A DNA stretch of 64,000 bases from DATFDN01 sp963756545 (GTDB lineage: Bacteria; Pseudomonadota; Alphaproteobacteria; Acetobacterales; Acetobacteraceae), in the NCBI GenBank assembly GCA_963756545.1, contig CAVWNY010000003.1, forward strand, positions 496,001-560,000, given 5' to 3'. How positions within the stretch are numbered: position 1 is the first letter of the stretch; every line of letters begins with the position of its first letter. Below, piece by piece: positions 1-8,909 of this stretch. The position numbers and the translations under genes were made by a program. A model generated the notes under the pieces. That model was not told the origin of the DNA, searched no databases, and worked only from the letters and a program-made list of their open reading frames with translations.

Positions 1-168
1 CCCGGCATGGGCGGCGGCGAACGCACGGGCGTCGGCCTCGGCGGCGTCGAGGTCGCGCGCAATGGCGGGGCTGTCGGGGCTTTGATAGAGGTCGGAGAGG
101 TCCCAGGCGGGCAGCCCGTCCGGGTCGGCGTGCCTGTCGGGGGCTGATGCGGTGCCGATCTGTCCCAT
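1..168 (-). CDS. pepF: M3-family oligoendopeptidase F, N-terminal part only
   Basis: The reverse strand is open from an ATG at 168 to the window edge and gives the first 56 residues. The stretch LPAWDLSDLYQSPDSPAI (residues 19-36) is the typical start of PepF/M3 oligoendopeptidases, in which a short polar leader precedes a W-D-L-S-D-L-Y motif. These cytoplasmic zinc peptidases hydrolyse short peptides. The HExxH active site lies outside the window, so catalysis cannot be judged. The gene is divergent from the acyl-CoA ligase, with about 80 bases between starts. The family call is made from the N-terminus only. Confidence 0.75.
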   Translation of the reverse strand, partial: MGQIGTASAPDRHADPDGLPAWDLSDLYQSPDSPAIARDLDAAEADARAFAAAHAG

Positions 169-250
169 GTCGCGGGCGTGAGCCTCTCCTACTATGTCGG
201 GGGTTCATGTAAGCGGACCCTGCGACGCATCAAAGGGTTGCGGTGAAGTT

Positions 251-1987
251 ATGGGCGGAGTTGACGTGCGGAGCTACCCGACCTGGCCGAACCTGCCGGC
301 CATGATGTTTGCCCGCGCCCGTGCCTGGCCCGACAAGCCCATGCTGCGGGCTTTCCGCGACGGCGCGTGGCGCACCAAGAGTTGGGCCGAGTTCGGCCGA
401 GAGGCCGCCGCCGTCGCGAGAGGTCTGCGGGCGGCGGGGATCGCGCCGGGCGACCGCGTGCTGATCGCGGCGGAGAACCGGCCCGAATACCCGACCGCCG
501 AGACGGCGCTGATGGCGATCCGCGCCGTTCCGGTGCCCGCCTACGTGACCAACACGATCGCCGACCACGCGCATCTGTTGCGCGATTCCGGTGCGCGCGC
601 GGCGATCGTCTCCACCCCGGCGCTGGCCGGCCGGTTGCGCGAGGCGGGCGCGCAGGCCGGCGGGCTCGACCTGCTGGTGGTCATGGACGCGAGGCTGGAC
701 GAGGCGGAAGCCGCGCCGCCGCGCCTGCTTGCGTGGTCGCAGCTCGTGGCCGAGGCGACCGCATCGTTCGATGATGTCGCGCGCGAGGCGGCCGGCATTC
801 CAGGCGCGACCCTCGCCTGCCTGCTGTACACATCGGGCACCGGCGGCGCGCCCAAGGGGGTGATGCTGCCGCATCGCTCCATCCTGGCGAATTGCGCCGG
901 CGGGTTCGAGCTGCTGCGGAGCATGGGACTGCGCGACGAGGTGTATCTGTCCTACCTGCCCGCCGCGCACTCCTACGAGCACACAGTGGGCCTGTTCTTC
1001 CTCGCGAGCCTCGGCAGCGAGATTGTATACGCGCGCGGCGTGGAGCATCTCGCCGCCGACATGCTGAGCGTGCGCCCGACCTTGCTGGCGGCCGTTCCCC
1101 GCGTGCTGGAAGTGATCCGCGCGCGCGTGCTGGCGCAGGTCGCACGGGAAGCGCCCTGGCGACGGCGGCTGTTCCATTGGGCGGTCGGCCTCGGCCTCAA
1201 GCGGCTGGATGGCACCAAGTTGAACACCATTGAGCGGCTGGCGGACCCGATCCTTGACCGGGTGGTGCGCGCCAAGGTGCGCGCGCGCTTCGGCGGGCGG
1301 GTGAAGGGCGTGATGTCGGGCGCTGCGCGGCTCGATCCCGAGGTGGGACGATTCTTCCTGGCGCTCGGCCTGCGCGTCATGCAGGGCTACGGCCAGACCG
1401 AGGCCGGGCCGGTCATCAGCGCCAACCCGCCCGACGCGATCCGGGTTGATACGATCGGCCTGCCGTTGAAGGGTGTCGATCTGCGCCTCGCCGATGACGG
1501 CGAGATCCTGGTGCGCGGGGGCCTGGTGATGGACGGGTACTGGAACCGCCCCGAGGACACGCGCGCCGCCATCCAGGATGGCTGGCTGCGCACCGGCGAT
1601 GTCGGGGAGCTGGATGCGGCCGGATACCTCCGCATCACGGATCGCAAGAAGGACATGATCGTGCTGTCGGGAGGCGAGAACGTCTCGCCCGCCAAGGTCG
1701 AAGGGATGCTGATGGCCGAGCCGGAGATCGCGCAGGCGGTGGTGGTGGGCGACGGGCGTGCGGGGCTGACCGCCCTGGTCGTGCCGGCCGAAGGTCACGA
1801 CGATGGCGGCGTCGTGCTTGCCCTGGCGCGCGCGAACCAGCGCCTGGCGGTGACCGAGCGGATCCGCAAGCATGCGGTGGTGGCCCCCTTCACGGTAGAG
1901 AACGGGCTGCTGACGCCGTCACAGAAGATCAGGCGGGCCATGGTGATCCCGGCCCACGCCGACGTGCTGGCCCGGCTTCACGGGTAG
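251..1987 (+). CDS. AMP-dependent long-chain acyl-CoA synthetase (FadD15-like)
   Basis: This ANL-superfamily enzyme of about 578 residues activates a fatty acid with ATP and joins it to CoA. The ATP-binding motif YTSGTGGAPKG lies near residue 192, the adenylate motif GYGQTEAGP near 378, and the hinge DRKKDMIVLSGGEN near 462. The region between is typical of long-chain (FACL) ligases. The frame stays open upstream to an ATG at 194. The ATG at 251 is preferred because MGGVDVRSYPTWPNLPAMMF matches the usual family N-terminus and the 19 extra residues look non-coding. Neither start has a strong ribosome site. The 3' end overlaps the convergent DUF2254 gene by 10 bases. Chain-length specificity cannot be read from the sequence. 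Confidence 0.88.
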   Translation: MGGVDVRSYPTWPNLPAMMFARARAWPDKPMLRAFRDGAWRTKSWAEFGREAAAVARGLRAAGIAPGDRVLIAAENRPEYPTAETALMAIRAVPVPAYVTNTIADHAHLLRDSGARAAIVSTPALAGRLREAGAQAGGLDLLVVMDARLDEAEAAPPRLLAWSQLVAEATASFDDVAREAAGIPGATLACLLYTSGTGGAPKGVMLPHRSILANCAGGFELLRSMGLRDEVYLSYLPAAHSYEHTVGLFFLASLGSEIVYARGVEHLAADMLSVRPTLLAAVPRVLEVIRARVLAQVAREAPWRRRLFHWAVGLGLKRLDGTKLNTIERLADPILDRVVRAKVRARFGGRVKGVMSGAARLDPEVGRFFLALGLRVMQGYGQTEAGPVISANPPDAIRVDTIGLPLKGVDLRLADDGEILVRGGLVMDGYWNRPEDTRAAIQDGWLRTGDVGELDAAGYLRITDRKKDMIVLSGGENVSPAKVEGMLMAEPEIAQAVVVGDGRAGLTALVVPAEGHDDGGVVLALARANQRLAVTERIRKHAVVAPFTVENGLLTPSQKIRRAMVIPAHADVLARLHG

Positions 1988-3336
1988 GTTCGGCGTCGAT
2001 CCTGGACTGCCGCGCGCTCCCTGGCCGCGTCGTGGCGCTTGCGGATGATGGCCCGCTCCCGTTGCGACTCCAGCGCCGCGTCGCCTTCGTGTGCGACGGC
2101 ATCGGCGAACGCAAGCAAATCGTCGCGGTCCTCGTCCGTCCGCGCACGGGCCGCGATCAGGAACGCGATCTCCACCACGCGGGCGATCACGAAGGCCTGT
2201 CGCGCGGCGGCGCTGGCGATCGGCCCCAGGGCGTCGCACGCGAGCCCCGCGAGCGTTTGGCCGCGCGCCACGAGAACGCGCTCCCGTCCGGTTGCATCCG
2301 TTCGCCGCAGCGCGGGCATGCGCCGTTCGGCCAGACTGACCAGCCCGGCGCCGATGCTGTCGATCGCCGGCAAGGCGGTGAACGGCGCGTTGATGCCGGG
2401 CGACAGCGCGCGGACGGCCACCTCGACGAGTTGCTGAAGCGCGTAGGGAATATCCTGGTCCGGCGTGCGGCGTTCGCCCAGCACGACGACGCCGCGCAGC
2501 CGGGCGATGATTCGCTCGGCCAGCGGGACCGCCGAGGCGGACGCGACGGTCATCAGCACCATGCCCGGCACCGCGAAATCGCCCGGCACCGCCTCCAGCC
2601 GGATGAGCAGATCGTGTCTGACGGCGAGCCGCATCAGCGCGCGCGTGTTGATCCGGCGGATATATCCGCTGGCCCGCGCCTCGACGGCGCTCCCGCGCTC
2701 GTGCAGGCACGCCGGCGATGCGGGCGGCCTCTCGCGCCGCACCGGCTCCGCGTGTCCGAGCCGGTCGGGAAACACCGCCTCGGTGGATTGCCCGAGGCTC
2801 CGCGCCAACTCCTTGATGACGCTTTCCAGACGGATCAGGTTGGCGACGTGATTGATGAAATAGACCAGCACGCCCATGGCAACGATGCCGAGCAGGATGC
2901 CCATGTAGGTGGCGGCATAGGGGACGAAGCCCTCGTCGGCGCGTCCGGTGACGAGCACCATCAGCGAATAGACGAAGGTGCCGATGAACGTGCCGAGCGA
3001 GACCTGCGAGCCGCGATCGGCGAGAAAGCCCCGCATGACGTGCGGCCCGAACTGGGATGCGGCCAGTTGCAGCGCCACGATGGTGATCGAGAACACGACC
3101 CCGGCGATGGTCGCCATGCTGCCGGCAAGCGTGGCGAGGATGGTGCGGGCGGCGCCGGCCTTCAGCGTGGTCAGCCACGCGATGCGGAGTTCGTCCTCGT
3201 GCAGCACCGCGTCCAGATAGACCATCCCCAGCGCGAACCCGATCGACAGCGCGAGCATGGCCGAGGGGATAGGGAGATAGCTGTTGCGTATCCTCCCCCA
3301 AGCGTCGCCGAGGCGGGTGACGAGGGATGCGCCCAT
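1978..3336 (-). CDS. DUF2254 family membrane protein
   Basis: This predicted inner-membrane protein of 452 residues carries four hydrophobic segments in its first ~170 residues. The GTFIGTFVYSLMVL and YMGILLGIVAMGVLVYFI stretches are characteristic of DUF2254, and a long soluble C-terminal half follows. The family has no established biochemical role. The soluble part contains the conserved stretch ALSPGINAPFTALPAIDSIG. The start is the ATG at 3336, because sequence further upstream in this frame is antisense to the ABC ATPase gene and does not look coding. The gene is divergent from the ABC operon and converges on the acyl-CoA ligase. Confidence 0.82.
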   Translation of the reverse strand: MGASLVTRLGDAWGRIRNSYLPIPSAMLALSIGFALGMVYLDAVLHEDELRIAWLTTLKAGAARTILATLAGSMATIAGVVFSITIVALQLAASQFGPHVMRGFLADRGSQVSLGTFIGTFVYSLMVLVTGRADEGFVPYAATYMGILLGIVAMGVLVYFINHVANLIRLESVIKELARSLGQSTEAVFPDRLGHAEPVRRERPPASPACLHERGSAVEARASGYIRRINTRALMRLAVRHDLLIRLEAVPGDFAVPGMVLMTVASASAVPLAERIIARLRGVVVLGERRTPDQDIPYALQQLVEVAVRALSPGINAPFTALPAIDSIGAGLVSLAERRMPALRRTDATGRERVLVARGQTLAGLACDALGPIASAAARQAFVIARVVEIAFLIAARARTDEDRDDLLAFADAVAHEGDAALESQRERAIIRKRHDAARERAAVQDRRRTYP

Positions 3337-3447
3337 CAGGCCCCTAAGCGCGACCGCCGGCGCGGCGTTCCGTCCCTGGTTCCGTCGCCCAGGCAGCCGG
3401 GGTAGAACATCCCACGCCGAACCCCGTAGACCTCCTCGCCGAGCCAG

Positions 3448-4473
3448 ATGCCGCCTGCCGCCTCCACCGTCCCCGCGTCCGACCCTGCGCTCCTCTCGGT
3501 CGAGGACCTGCACGTTCACTTTCCCGTGCGGGGCACGCGGGAGACGTTGAAAGCGGTGGACGGGGTCGGCTTCGCCGTCGCGCCCGGCGCCACGTTCGGC
3601 GTTATCGGCGAGTCCGGGTCCGGCAAATCGACGCTCGGGCGCGGGCTGGTCTGCCTCCAGCGCCCCACCTCGGGGCGCGTGCTGCACGCGGGCCAGGACC
3701 CCTTCGCGCTTCGTGCGCGGGCGCTGCGCCGGCATCGGCGCGGCTTTCAGATCATCTTCCAGGATCCGAACGCGGCGCTGGATCCCCGCATGAGCCTCCT
3801 CGCGAGCGTGCGCGAGCCGCTCGACGTCGCGGGCGAGGCCGATGCGGAATCGCGCACCCGGCTGGCGCGCGAGATGCTGGACCGCGTCGGCATAGGCGCG
3901 GCGATGCTCGACCGCTACCCGCACGAGCTCTCGGGCGGGCAGAAGCAGCGGGTGAACATCGCCCGCGCGCTGACCCTGCGCCCGCGCCTGATCGTCTGCG
4001 ACGAGGTGGTCGCCGCGCTCGACGTGTCGATCCAGGCCGAGATCCTGAACCTGTTCGCCGATCTCCAGCGCGACTTCGGGCTGACCTACGTCTTCATCAC
4101 CCACGATCTATCGGTGGTGACGCACATCGCCGACGAAATCGCGGTCATGTATCTCGGCCGCTTCATGGAGCAGGGGCCGGCCGAGGCGATCCGGCGTGCG
4201 CCGGCCCATCCTTACACGAAGGCGCTGCTATCGGCCGAACCCGAGCCGCTGCCGCCGTCGATGCAGAGCCGGGAGCGCATCATCCTGCAAGGCGAGATCC
4301 CGAGCCCGATCGCACCGCCCTCGGGCTGCCGGTTCCGCACCCGATGTCCGCGCGCGGAGGCGGTCTGCGCAGTGCTCGAACCTGCGTGGACCGAGTTGGC
4401 GCCGGGACGCTTCGCCGCCTGCCACTTCGCCTCGGCTTCTGCGCCCGTCGGAGATGAGCTAGCCTCGACCTGA
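3448..4473 (+). CDS. Peptide/nickel-type ABC transporter, ATP-binding protein (DppF/OppF-like)
   Basis: This 341-residue ATPase belongs to an oligopeptide/dipeptide importer. Walker A is GESGSGKST near residues 54-62, the ABC signature LSGGQKQR near 162, and Walker B LIVCDE near 180. The C-terminal extension has the Cys-spaced motif CRFRTRCPRAEAVC that marks the Opp/Dpp subfamily. It is the first gene of a five-gene operon, 22 bases ahead of the binding-protein gene. The order ATPase, binding protein, two permeases, second ATPase is unusual, since both ATPases normally come last. The substrate is not evident. Confidence 0.93.
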   Translation: MPPAASTVPASDPALLSVEDLHVHFPVRGTRETLKAVDGVGFAVAPGATFGVIGESGSGKSTLGRGLVCLQRPTSGRVLHAGQDPFALRARALRRHRRGFQIIFQDPNAALDPRMSLLASVREPLDVAGEADAESRTRLAREMLDRVGIGAAMLDRYPHELSGGQKQRVNIARALTLRPRLIVCDEVVAALDVSIQAEILNLFADLQRDFGLTYVFITHDLSVVTHIADEIAVMYLGRFMEQGPAEAIRRAPAHPYTKALLSAEPEPLPPSMQSRERIILQGEIPSPIAPPSGCRFRTRCPRAEAVCAVLEPAWTELAPGRFAACHFASASAPVGDELAST

Positions 4474-4495
4474 AGAAACTGGAGGGGACCCTCGA

Positions 4496-6037
4496 ATGAC
4501 GGACAGACACGGCATCGGCCGGCGTGCGCTGCTGGGCGCGGCGGGCGGGGTTCTGGCGGCGAGGCTCGCTGCGCGTCCGGCCGGCGCGCAATCCAAGGGT
4601 GGCGTGCTGCGGCTGTCCAATCCGGCCAATCCCTCCAGCCTCGATCCGCACACCGGCAACTCCGGCGCCGACCACGTGGCGCTCTATCCGATCTATTCCA
4701 CGCTGGTCGAATGGGACTTCCCCACGCTCCAGGCGCGGCCGGGCATCGCGGACTCCTGGGAGTTCACGGACCCGACGACGCTGGTGCTGAAACTCCGCAA
4801 GGGGATCGCCTTCCACGATGGAACGCCCTGCGACGCCGAGGCGGTGAAGTTCAACATCGAGCGCGGCAAGACCCTGACGCGTTCCACCGTGAAGGCCGAC
4901 CTCGCCTCCGTGCGGACGGTCGAGGCGAAGGGGCCTGACGTGGTGGTGCTGCATCTGGCGCAGCCCAACACGGCGCTGCCGCTGATCCTGTCGGATCGCG
5001 CCGGCATGATGGTCTCGCCCCAGGCGGCGAAGGCCGCTCCGAACGGGATGGACCGCGCCCCGGTCGGCGCCGGCGCGTGGAAATTCGTGAGCTGGGAGGA
5101 TGGCGCGCACGTCGTCTATTCGCGCAACGACCACTACTGGAAGCCGGGGTTGCCGCATCTCGACGGTCTGAACATGGCGATCATCCCGGAGCTGAACACC
5201 GGATTGCGCTCGGTGATCGCCGGCGAAAACGACCTCATCTTCCGCGTTGCCCCGCCGCAAAAGCCGGTGATCGATCGCGTCAAACGCCTGGTGCCAGTGA
5301 TGGGACCGACGCTCTACGTCAACATGATCTATTTCAACTCGGCCAGCCCGCCGCTGTCGGATGTCCGCGTGCGCCAGGCGATGAACTACGCGGTCGATCG
5401 CGACGCGTTCAACAAGGCGACGATGCTCGGGCTTGGCGAGATCGCGCATTCCGCGTTGCCGAAAGCGCACTGGGCGCACGATCCCGAGCTTGATGTGAGC
5501 TATCCCTACGACCCGGCCAAGGCGCGTCGGCTGCTGCAAGAGGCGGGACTGTCGAACGGCGTGGATATCTCCATCGCCGGCTATCCCGATCAGACCGCGC
5601 AGCAGCGCCAGGAGGTGCTGATCGACATGCTGGGTAAGGTCGGCTTCCGGCTGAAATGGACGCGCGGCGCGGTCGCCGACATGAGCACGCAGTTCTTCGG
5701 GCCGACGAAAAAGTTCGACGCCCAGCTTTCAGCCTGGACCGGACGGCCGGACCCGAGCCTGACCTACACGCTGATGTTCTCCAAGAACGCCTATTACAAC
5801 GCCGGCCACGCGGCGCCCCCGGCGGAGTTGCCGGCGGCGCTCGCCGCCGCGCAGGCGAGCCCCGATCTCGACAAGCGGCGCGCGGCGTTCCGCACCGTGC
5901 AGCAAATCGTGAGCGACAACGCGCTGTTCCTGCCTTTGGTCTTCGATCCGGAGATCGACGCGCACAGCCCGAAGGTGAAGGGCTATCGGCCCAACCTGCT
6001 CGGCAAGCCGAAATTCGAGGAGGTCTGGCTCGGCTGA
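4496..6037 (+). CDS. ABC transporter substrate-binding protein, SBP family 5
   Basis: This 513-residue periplasmic binding protein belongs to the DppA/OppA/NikA family. The N-terminus has a twin-arginine-like signal (GRRALLGAAGGVLAA) ending near AGAQ, residues 29-32. Family landmarks follow: SSLDPH near residue 46, LRKGIAFHDGTP near 100, and VRQAMNYAVDRDAFN near 290. It would deliver the substrate to the permeases encoded immediately downstream, and its stop codon overlaps the next ATG by one base. Family members bind peptides, nickel, opines or glutathione, and the motifs seen do not separate these. Confidence 0.92.
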   Translation: MTDRHGIGRRALLGAAGGVLAARLAARPAGAQSKGGVLRLSNPANPSSLDPHTGNSGADHVALYPIYSTLVEWDFPTLQARPGIADSWEFTDPTTLVLKLRKGIAFHDGTPCDAEAVKFNIERGKTLTRSTVKADLASVRTVEAKGPDVVVLHLAQPNTALPLILSDRAGMMVSPQAAKAAPNGMDRAPVGAGAWKFVSWEDGAHVVYSRNDHYWKPGLPHLDGLNMAIIPELNTGLRSVIAGENDLIFRVAPPQKPVIDRVKRLVPVMGPTLYVNMIYFNSASPPLSDVRVRQAMNYAVDRDAFNKATMLGLGEIAHSALPKAHWAHDPELDVSYPYDPAKARRLLQEAGLSNGVDISIAGYPDQTAQQRQEVLIDMLGKVGFRLKWTRGAVADMSTQFFGPTKKFDAQLSAWTGRPDPSLTYTLMFSKNAYYNAGHAAPPAELPAALAAAQASPDLDKRRAAFRTVQQIVSDNALFLPLVFDPEIDAHSPKVKGYRPNLLGKPKFEEVWLG

Positions 6038-6990
6038 TGCTCGCCCGGCGCTGGCGCGTCGCGGGGCAGCGCGTGGTGCAAGTGGTGCCCGTCATCGTGC
6101 TGGCGACCCTGGTCGTGTTCCTGTTGCTCCAACTCGTTCCCGGCGATCCGGCGGTGACGTTGGCCGGGGAAAACCCGACGGCGGCGCACATCGCCGAGAT
6201 CCGGCACCTCTACGGCCTCGACCGGCCCATTCTGGTGCAATACGCGAGCTGGCTCGGCCACGCCGCGACCGGCGACCTGTCGCGCTCGCTCACCACGAAC
6301 GAGAACGTGCTGCACTCGATCCTGCAGCACTTCCCGCCGACGCTGCTGATCGTCGGGCTCGCCTTGCTGATGTCGGTCGCGGTCGGCGTGCCGCTCGGCA
6401 TCCTCGCCGCCATGCGCCAGGGCGGGTGGATCGACGCCGCCGTGACCGCTTTCTCCTCGCTCGGGGTCGCGCTGCCGAGCTTCTGGCTCGCGATGATCCT
6501 GGTCGGGTTCTTCGCGTTGCAATGGCATCTCCTGCCCGCCACAGGCGCCACGCCGCTGTCGCAAGACCCCGTCGCGGCGCTGCGCCACGCGGCGCTCCCG
6601 GCACTCGCGCTGTCGGCCGGCGGAATCGCCACGGTGACGCGCCAGCTCCGCAGCGCGCTGTTGGAGGTGCTGTCGTCGCAGTTCGTCCGCACGCTGTACG
6701 CCAAGGGGCTGTCGCCCGCCGCCATCTTGTGGAAGCATGTCCTGAAGAACGTCGCGGTCACGCTGCTGACGGTGATCGGCCTGCTGTTCAACGGCCTGCT
6801 CGGCGCGACTGTGGTGGTCGAGGCGGTGTTCGCCATTCCCGGCATGGGCAGCCTGATCGTCTCCGCCGCGCTCGCGAAGGATTTCCCGGTCGTTCAGGGC
6901 GTCGTCTTCGCCATGGTGCTGGTGGTGATCGCGACCAACCTGCTGATCGACGTCCTCTATTCGCTGCTCGACCCGAGGCTCGCGCGATGA
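6037..6990 (+). CDS. ABC transporter permease, DppB type
   Basis: This inner-membrane permease of 317 residues belongs to the binding-protein-dependent superfamily. It begins with a hydrophobic segment followed by LVPGDPAVTLAGENPT, the periplasmic motif of DppB-like proteins. The EAA-loop region (TRQLRSALLEVLSSQFVRT then YAKGLSP) contacts the ATPases. The C-terminal IPGMGSLIVSA and LLDPRLAR motifs are also typical. The ATG at 6037 shares its A with the upstream TGA, which fixes the start. The stop overlaps the next start (ATGA), indicating translational coupling. Confidence 0.93.
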   Translation: MLARRWRVAGQRVVQVVPVIVLATLVVFLLLQLVPGDPAVTLAGENPTAAHIAEIRHLYGLDRPILVQYASWLGHAATGDLSRSLTTNENVLHSILQHFPPTLLIVGLALLMSVAVGVPLGILAAMRQGGWIDAAVTAFSSLGVALPSFWLAMILVGFFALQWHLLPATGATPLSQDPVAALRHAALPALALSAGGIATVTRQLRSALLEVLSSQFVRTLYAKGLSPAAILWKHVLKNVAVTLLTVIGLLFNGLLGATVVVEAVFAIPGMGSLIVSAALAKDFPVVQGVVFAMVLVVIATNLLIDVLYSLLDPRLAR

Positions 6991-7820
6991 GCGCGGTCTG
7001 GCGCTCGCTACGGGCGGACTGGCGTGCGATGGCGAGCGTCTCGTTTCTCCTCGCGCTCGCCCTGGTCGCAGTGTTGGCGCCGGTGATCGCGCCGTATTCG
7101 CCCACCGCGCAGAACGTGTCCGACATGCTTGCCGAGCCGAGCGCGGCGCACTGGATGGGCACCGACGATCTCGGTCGCGACGTGTTCAGCCGATTGCTGC
7201 ACGCCTCGGGCGCGAGCCTGTTCGCGAGCGTGCTGTCCGTCGCGGTGGGGGCGGCGATCGGCATTCCCATCGGCTTCCTGGCCGGCTTCGTCGGCGGCTG
7301 GCTGGATCAGGCGGTGAGCCGGGTGATCGACACGCTGTTGTCATTCCCCGGCATCGTGCTCGCGGTCGGCGTGACAGGCGCGCTGGGCGTCGGGCTCGTC
7401 AACGGCATGATCGCCGTCGGCATCGTGTTCTCGCCGTCGCTCGCCCGGCTCGCGCGGGCGCAGACCATGATCATCAAGGACGAGCTGTTCGTCGATGCGG
7501 CGCGCTGCTTCGGCGCTGGGTCGGCGCGGATCGTGCTGCGCCATATCGTGCCGAACGCCGTGCAGCCGGTGATCGTGCAGCTCACGCTGCTGCTGGCGAT
7601 CGGGCTGCTGGCCGAGGCGAGCCTGAGCTTTCTCGGCCTCGGCGTGCAGCCGCCGCGGCCGAGCTGGGGGGCGATGCTGGCGCGCGCCTACAACTACATG
7701 GAGATCGCACCCGAGCAGATGTACCCGCCCGGCCTCGCCATCCTGCTCACCGCGCTGGCGTTCAACGCGCTCGGCGAATCGCTGCGCGTGGCGCTCGACC
7801 CGACGATGCGGCGGCGCTGA
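6987..7820 (+). CDS. ABC transporter permease, DppC type
   Basis: This is the second permease of the importer, 277 residues. It shows the DppC landmarks HWMGTDDLGRDVFSRLLHA near residues 51-67, the EAA-loop segment with VDAARCFGAGSARIVLRHIV, and the C-terminal FLGLGVQPPRPSWG. The ATG overlaps the dppB-like stop, and its own TGA overlaps the ATG of the following ATPase gene, so the permeases and ATPase are translationally linked. It pairs with the DppB-type protein to form the membrane pore. Confidence 0.93.
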   Translation: MSAVWRSLRADWRAMASVSFLLALALVAVLAPVIAPYSPTAQNVSDMLAEPSAAHWMGTDDLGRDVFSRLLHASGASLFASVLSVAVGAAIGIPIGFLAGFVGGWLDQAVSRVIDTLLSFPGIVLAVGVTGALGVGLVNGMIAVGIVFSPSLARLARAQTMIIKDELFVDAARCFGAGSARIVLRHIVPNAVQPVIVQLTLLLAIGLLAEASLSFLGLGVQPPRPSWGAMLARAYNYMEIAPEQMYPPGLAILLTALAFNALGESLRVALDPTMRRR

Positions 7821-8839
7821 TGGCCTCGCTGCTCGATGTGCGCGGTCTCGGCGTGCGCTTCGCGGGCGGCGCGGGCGATGTGGCCGCCGTCTCGGACGTG
7901 AGCTTCTCGCTTGCTCCCGGCGAGCGGGTCGGCATCGTGGGCGAGAGCGGCAGCGGCAAGACGGTGACGGGGCTCGCCCTCATGGGCCTGCTGCCGCGCC
8001 GCACGGCGCGCATCGGCGGCAGCGTGCTGCTGGAAGGCCGCGACCTGCTTCGGCTCAGGCCGCGCGCCATGCAGCGCGTGCGCGGCCGCCAGGTCGCGAT
8101 GGTTTTCCAGGAGCCGATGAGCGCGCTCGATCCGGTGTTCACGATCGGCCATCAAATCGCCGAGACGGTGCGGGCGCATTTCCCGATCGGGCGTGCCGAG
8201 GCGCGCGAGCGTGCGGTCGCCGCGCTGGAGGCGGTCGGCATCCCCGAGCCCGCCCGCCGCGCCGGGGAGTACGCCCACCAGCTCTCTGGCGGGATGCGCC
8301 AACGCGCGATGATCGCCATCGCGCTCGCCTGCGAGCCGAAACTGCTGATCGCGGACGAGCCGACGACGGCGCTGGACGTCACCATCCAGGCGCAGATCGT
8401 CGATCTGCTGCTGGAGCTGTCCTCGCGCACCGGCGCGGCGCTGCTGTTCATCACTCACGATCTGGGCGTGGTCGCACGGGTCGCGCAGCGCCTTATCACG
8501 ATGTACGCCGGCCAGCTGGTCGAGGACGCGCCGGTCGAGGAGGTGCTGCCGCGCCCCGCGCACCCGTACACGTCCGGCCTCCTGCGCTCGCTGCCGCGCC
8601 TGACGCCACCCAAGAGGCGTCTGCCCTCGATCCCCGGTCGCGTGCCGTCCCCCGCCGAGACGCCGCCGCCGGGCTGCCGGTTCGCGCCGCGCTGCGCGCA
8701 CGCCCTGCGGGTCTGCGAGCAGCCGCAAGTGCTGCTGGGCGAGGAAGGCCGGCGCGTCCGCTGCATTCGGCACGCAGAACTGACGCTGCCGGGTGCATTG
8801 GCCTCCCGTCGGACCGTTCGCCGGAGTCCGACAGGATGA
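7820..8839 (+). CDS. Peptide/nickel-type ABC transporter, ATP-binding protein (DppD/OppD-like)
   Basis: This is the second ATPase of the importer, 339 residues. Walker A GESGSGKT lies near residues 42-49, the signature LSGGMRQR near 155, and Walker B LLIADEPTTALD near 174. The C-terminal Opp/Dpp domain carries CRFAPRCAHALRVC. The start overlaps the upstream stop by one base. Together with the first gene of the operon this completes the heterodimeric ATPase, so the importer is complete: binding protein, two permeases and two ATPases. Confidence 0.93.
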   Translation: MASLLDVRGLGVRFAGGAGDVAAVSDVSFSLAPGERVGIVGESGSGKTVTGLALMGLLPRRTARIGGSVLLEGRDLLRLRPRAMQRVRGRQVAMVFQEPMSALDPVFTIGHQIAETVRAHFPIGRAEARERAVAALEAVGIPEPARRAGEYAHQLSGGMRQRAMIAIALACEPKLLIADEPTTALDVTIQAQIVDLLLELSSRTGAALLFITHDLGVVARVAQRLITMYAGQLVEDAPVEEVLPRPAHPYTSGLLRSLPRLTPPKRRLPSIPGRVPSPAETPPPGCRFAPRCAHALRVCEQPQVLLGEEGRRVRCIRHAELTLPGALASRRTVRRSPTG

Positions 8840-8909
8840 GAGCCGACCGGGGCCGGCCCGTTCGCCTCCCCGACTAGCGGGCGCCGGCTTGTCAACGCCG
8901 TCGGCACCC

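Noticed and set aside
230..1873. Long open frame antisense to the acyl-CoA ligase gene
   Set aside because: High GC content leaves antisense frames open by chance. The translation is Arg/His/Gln-rich with no recognisable motif, and the plus-strand gene has clear ligase motifs. The same applies to antisense frames over many other genes here.
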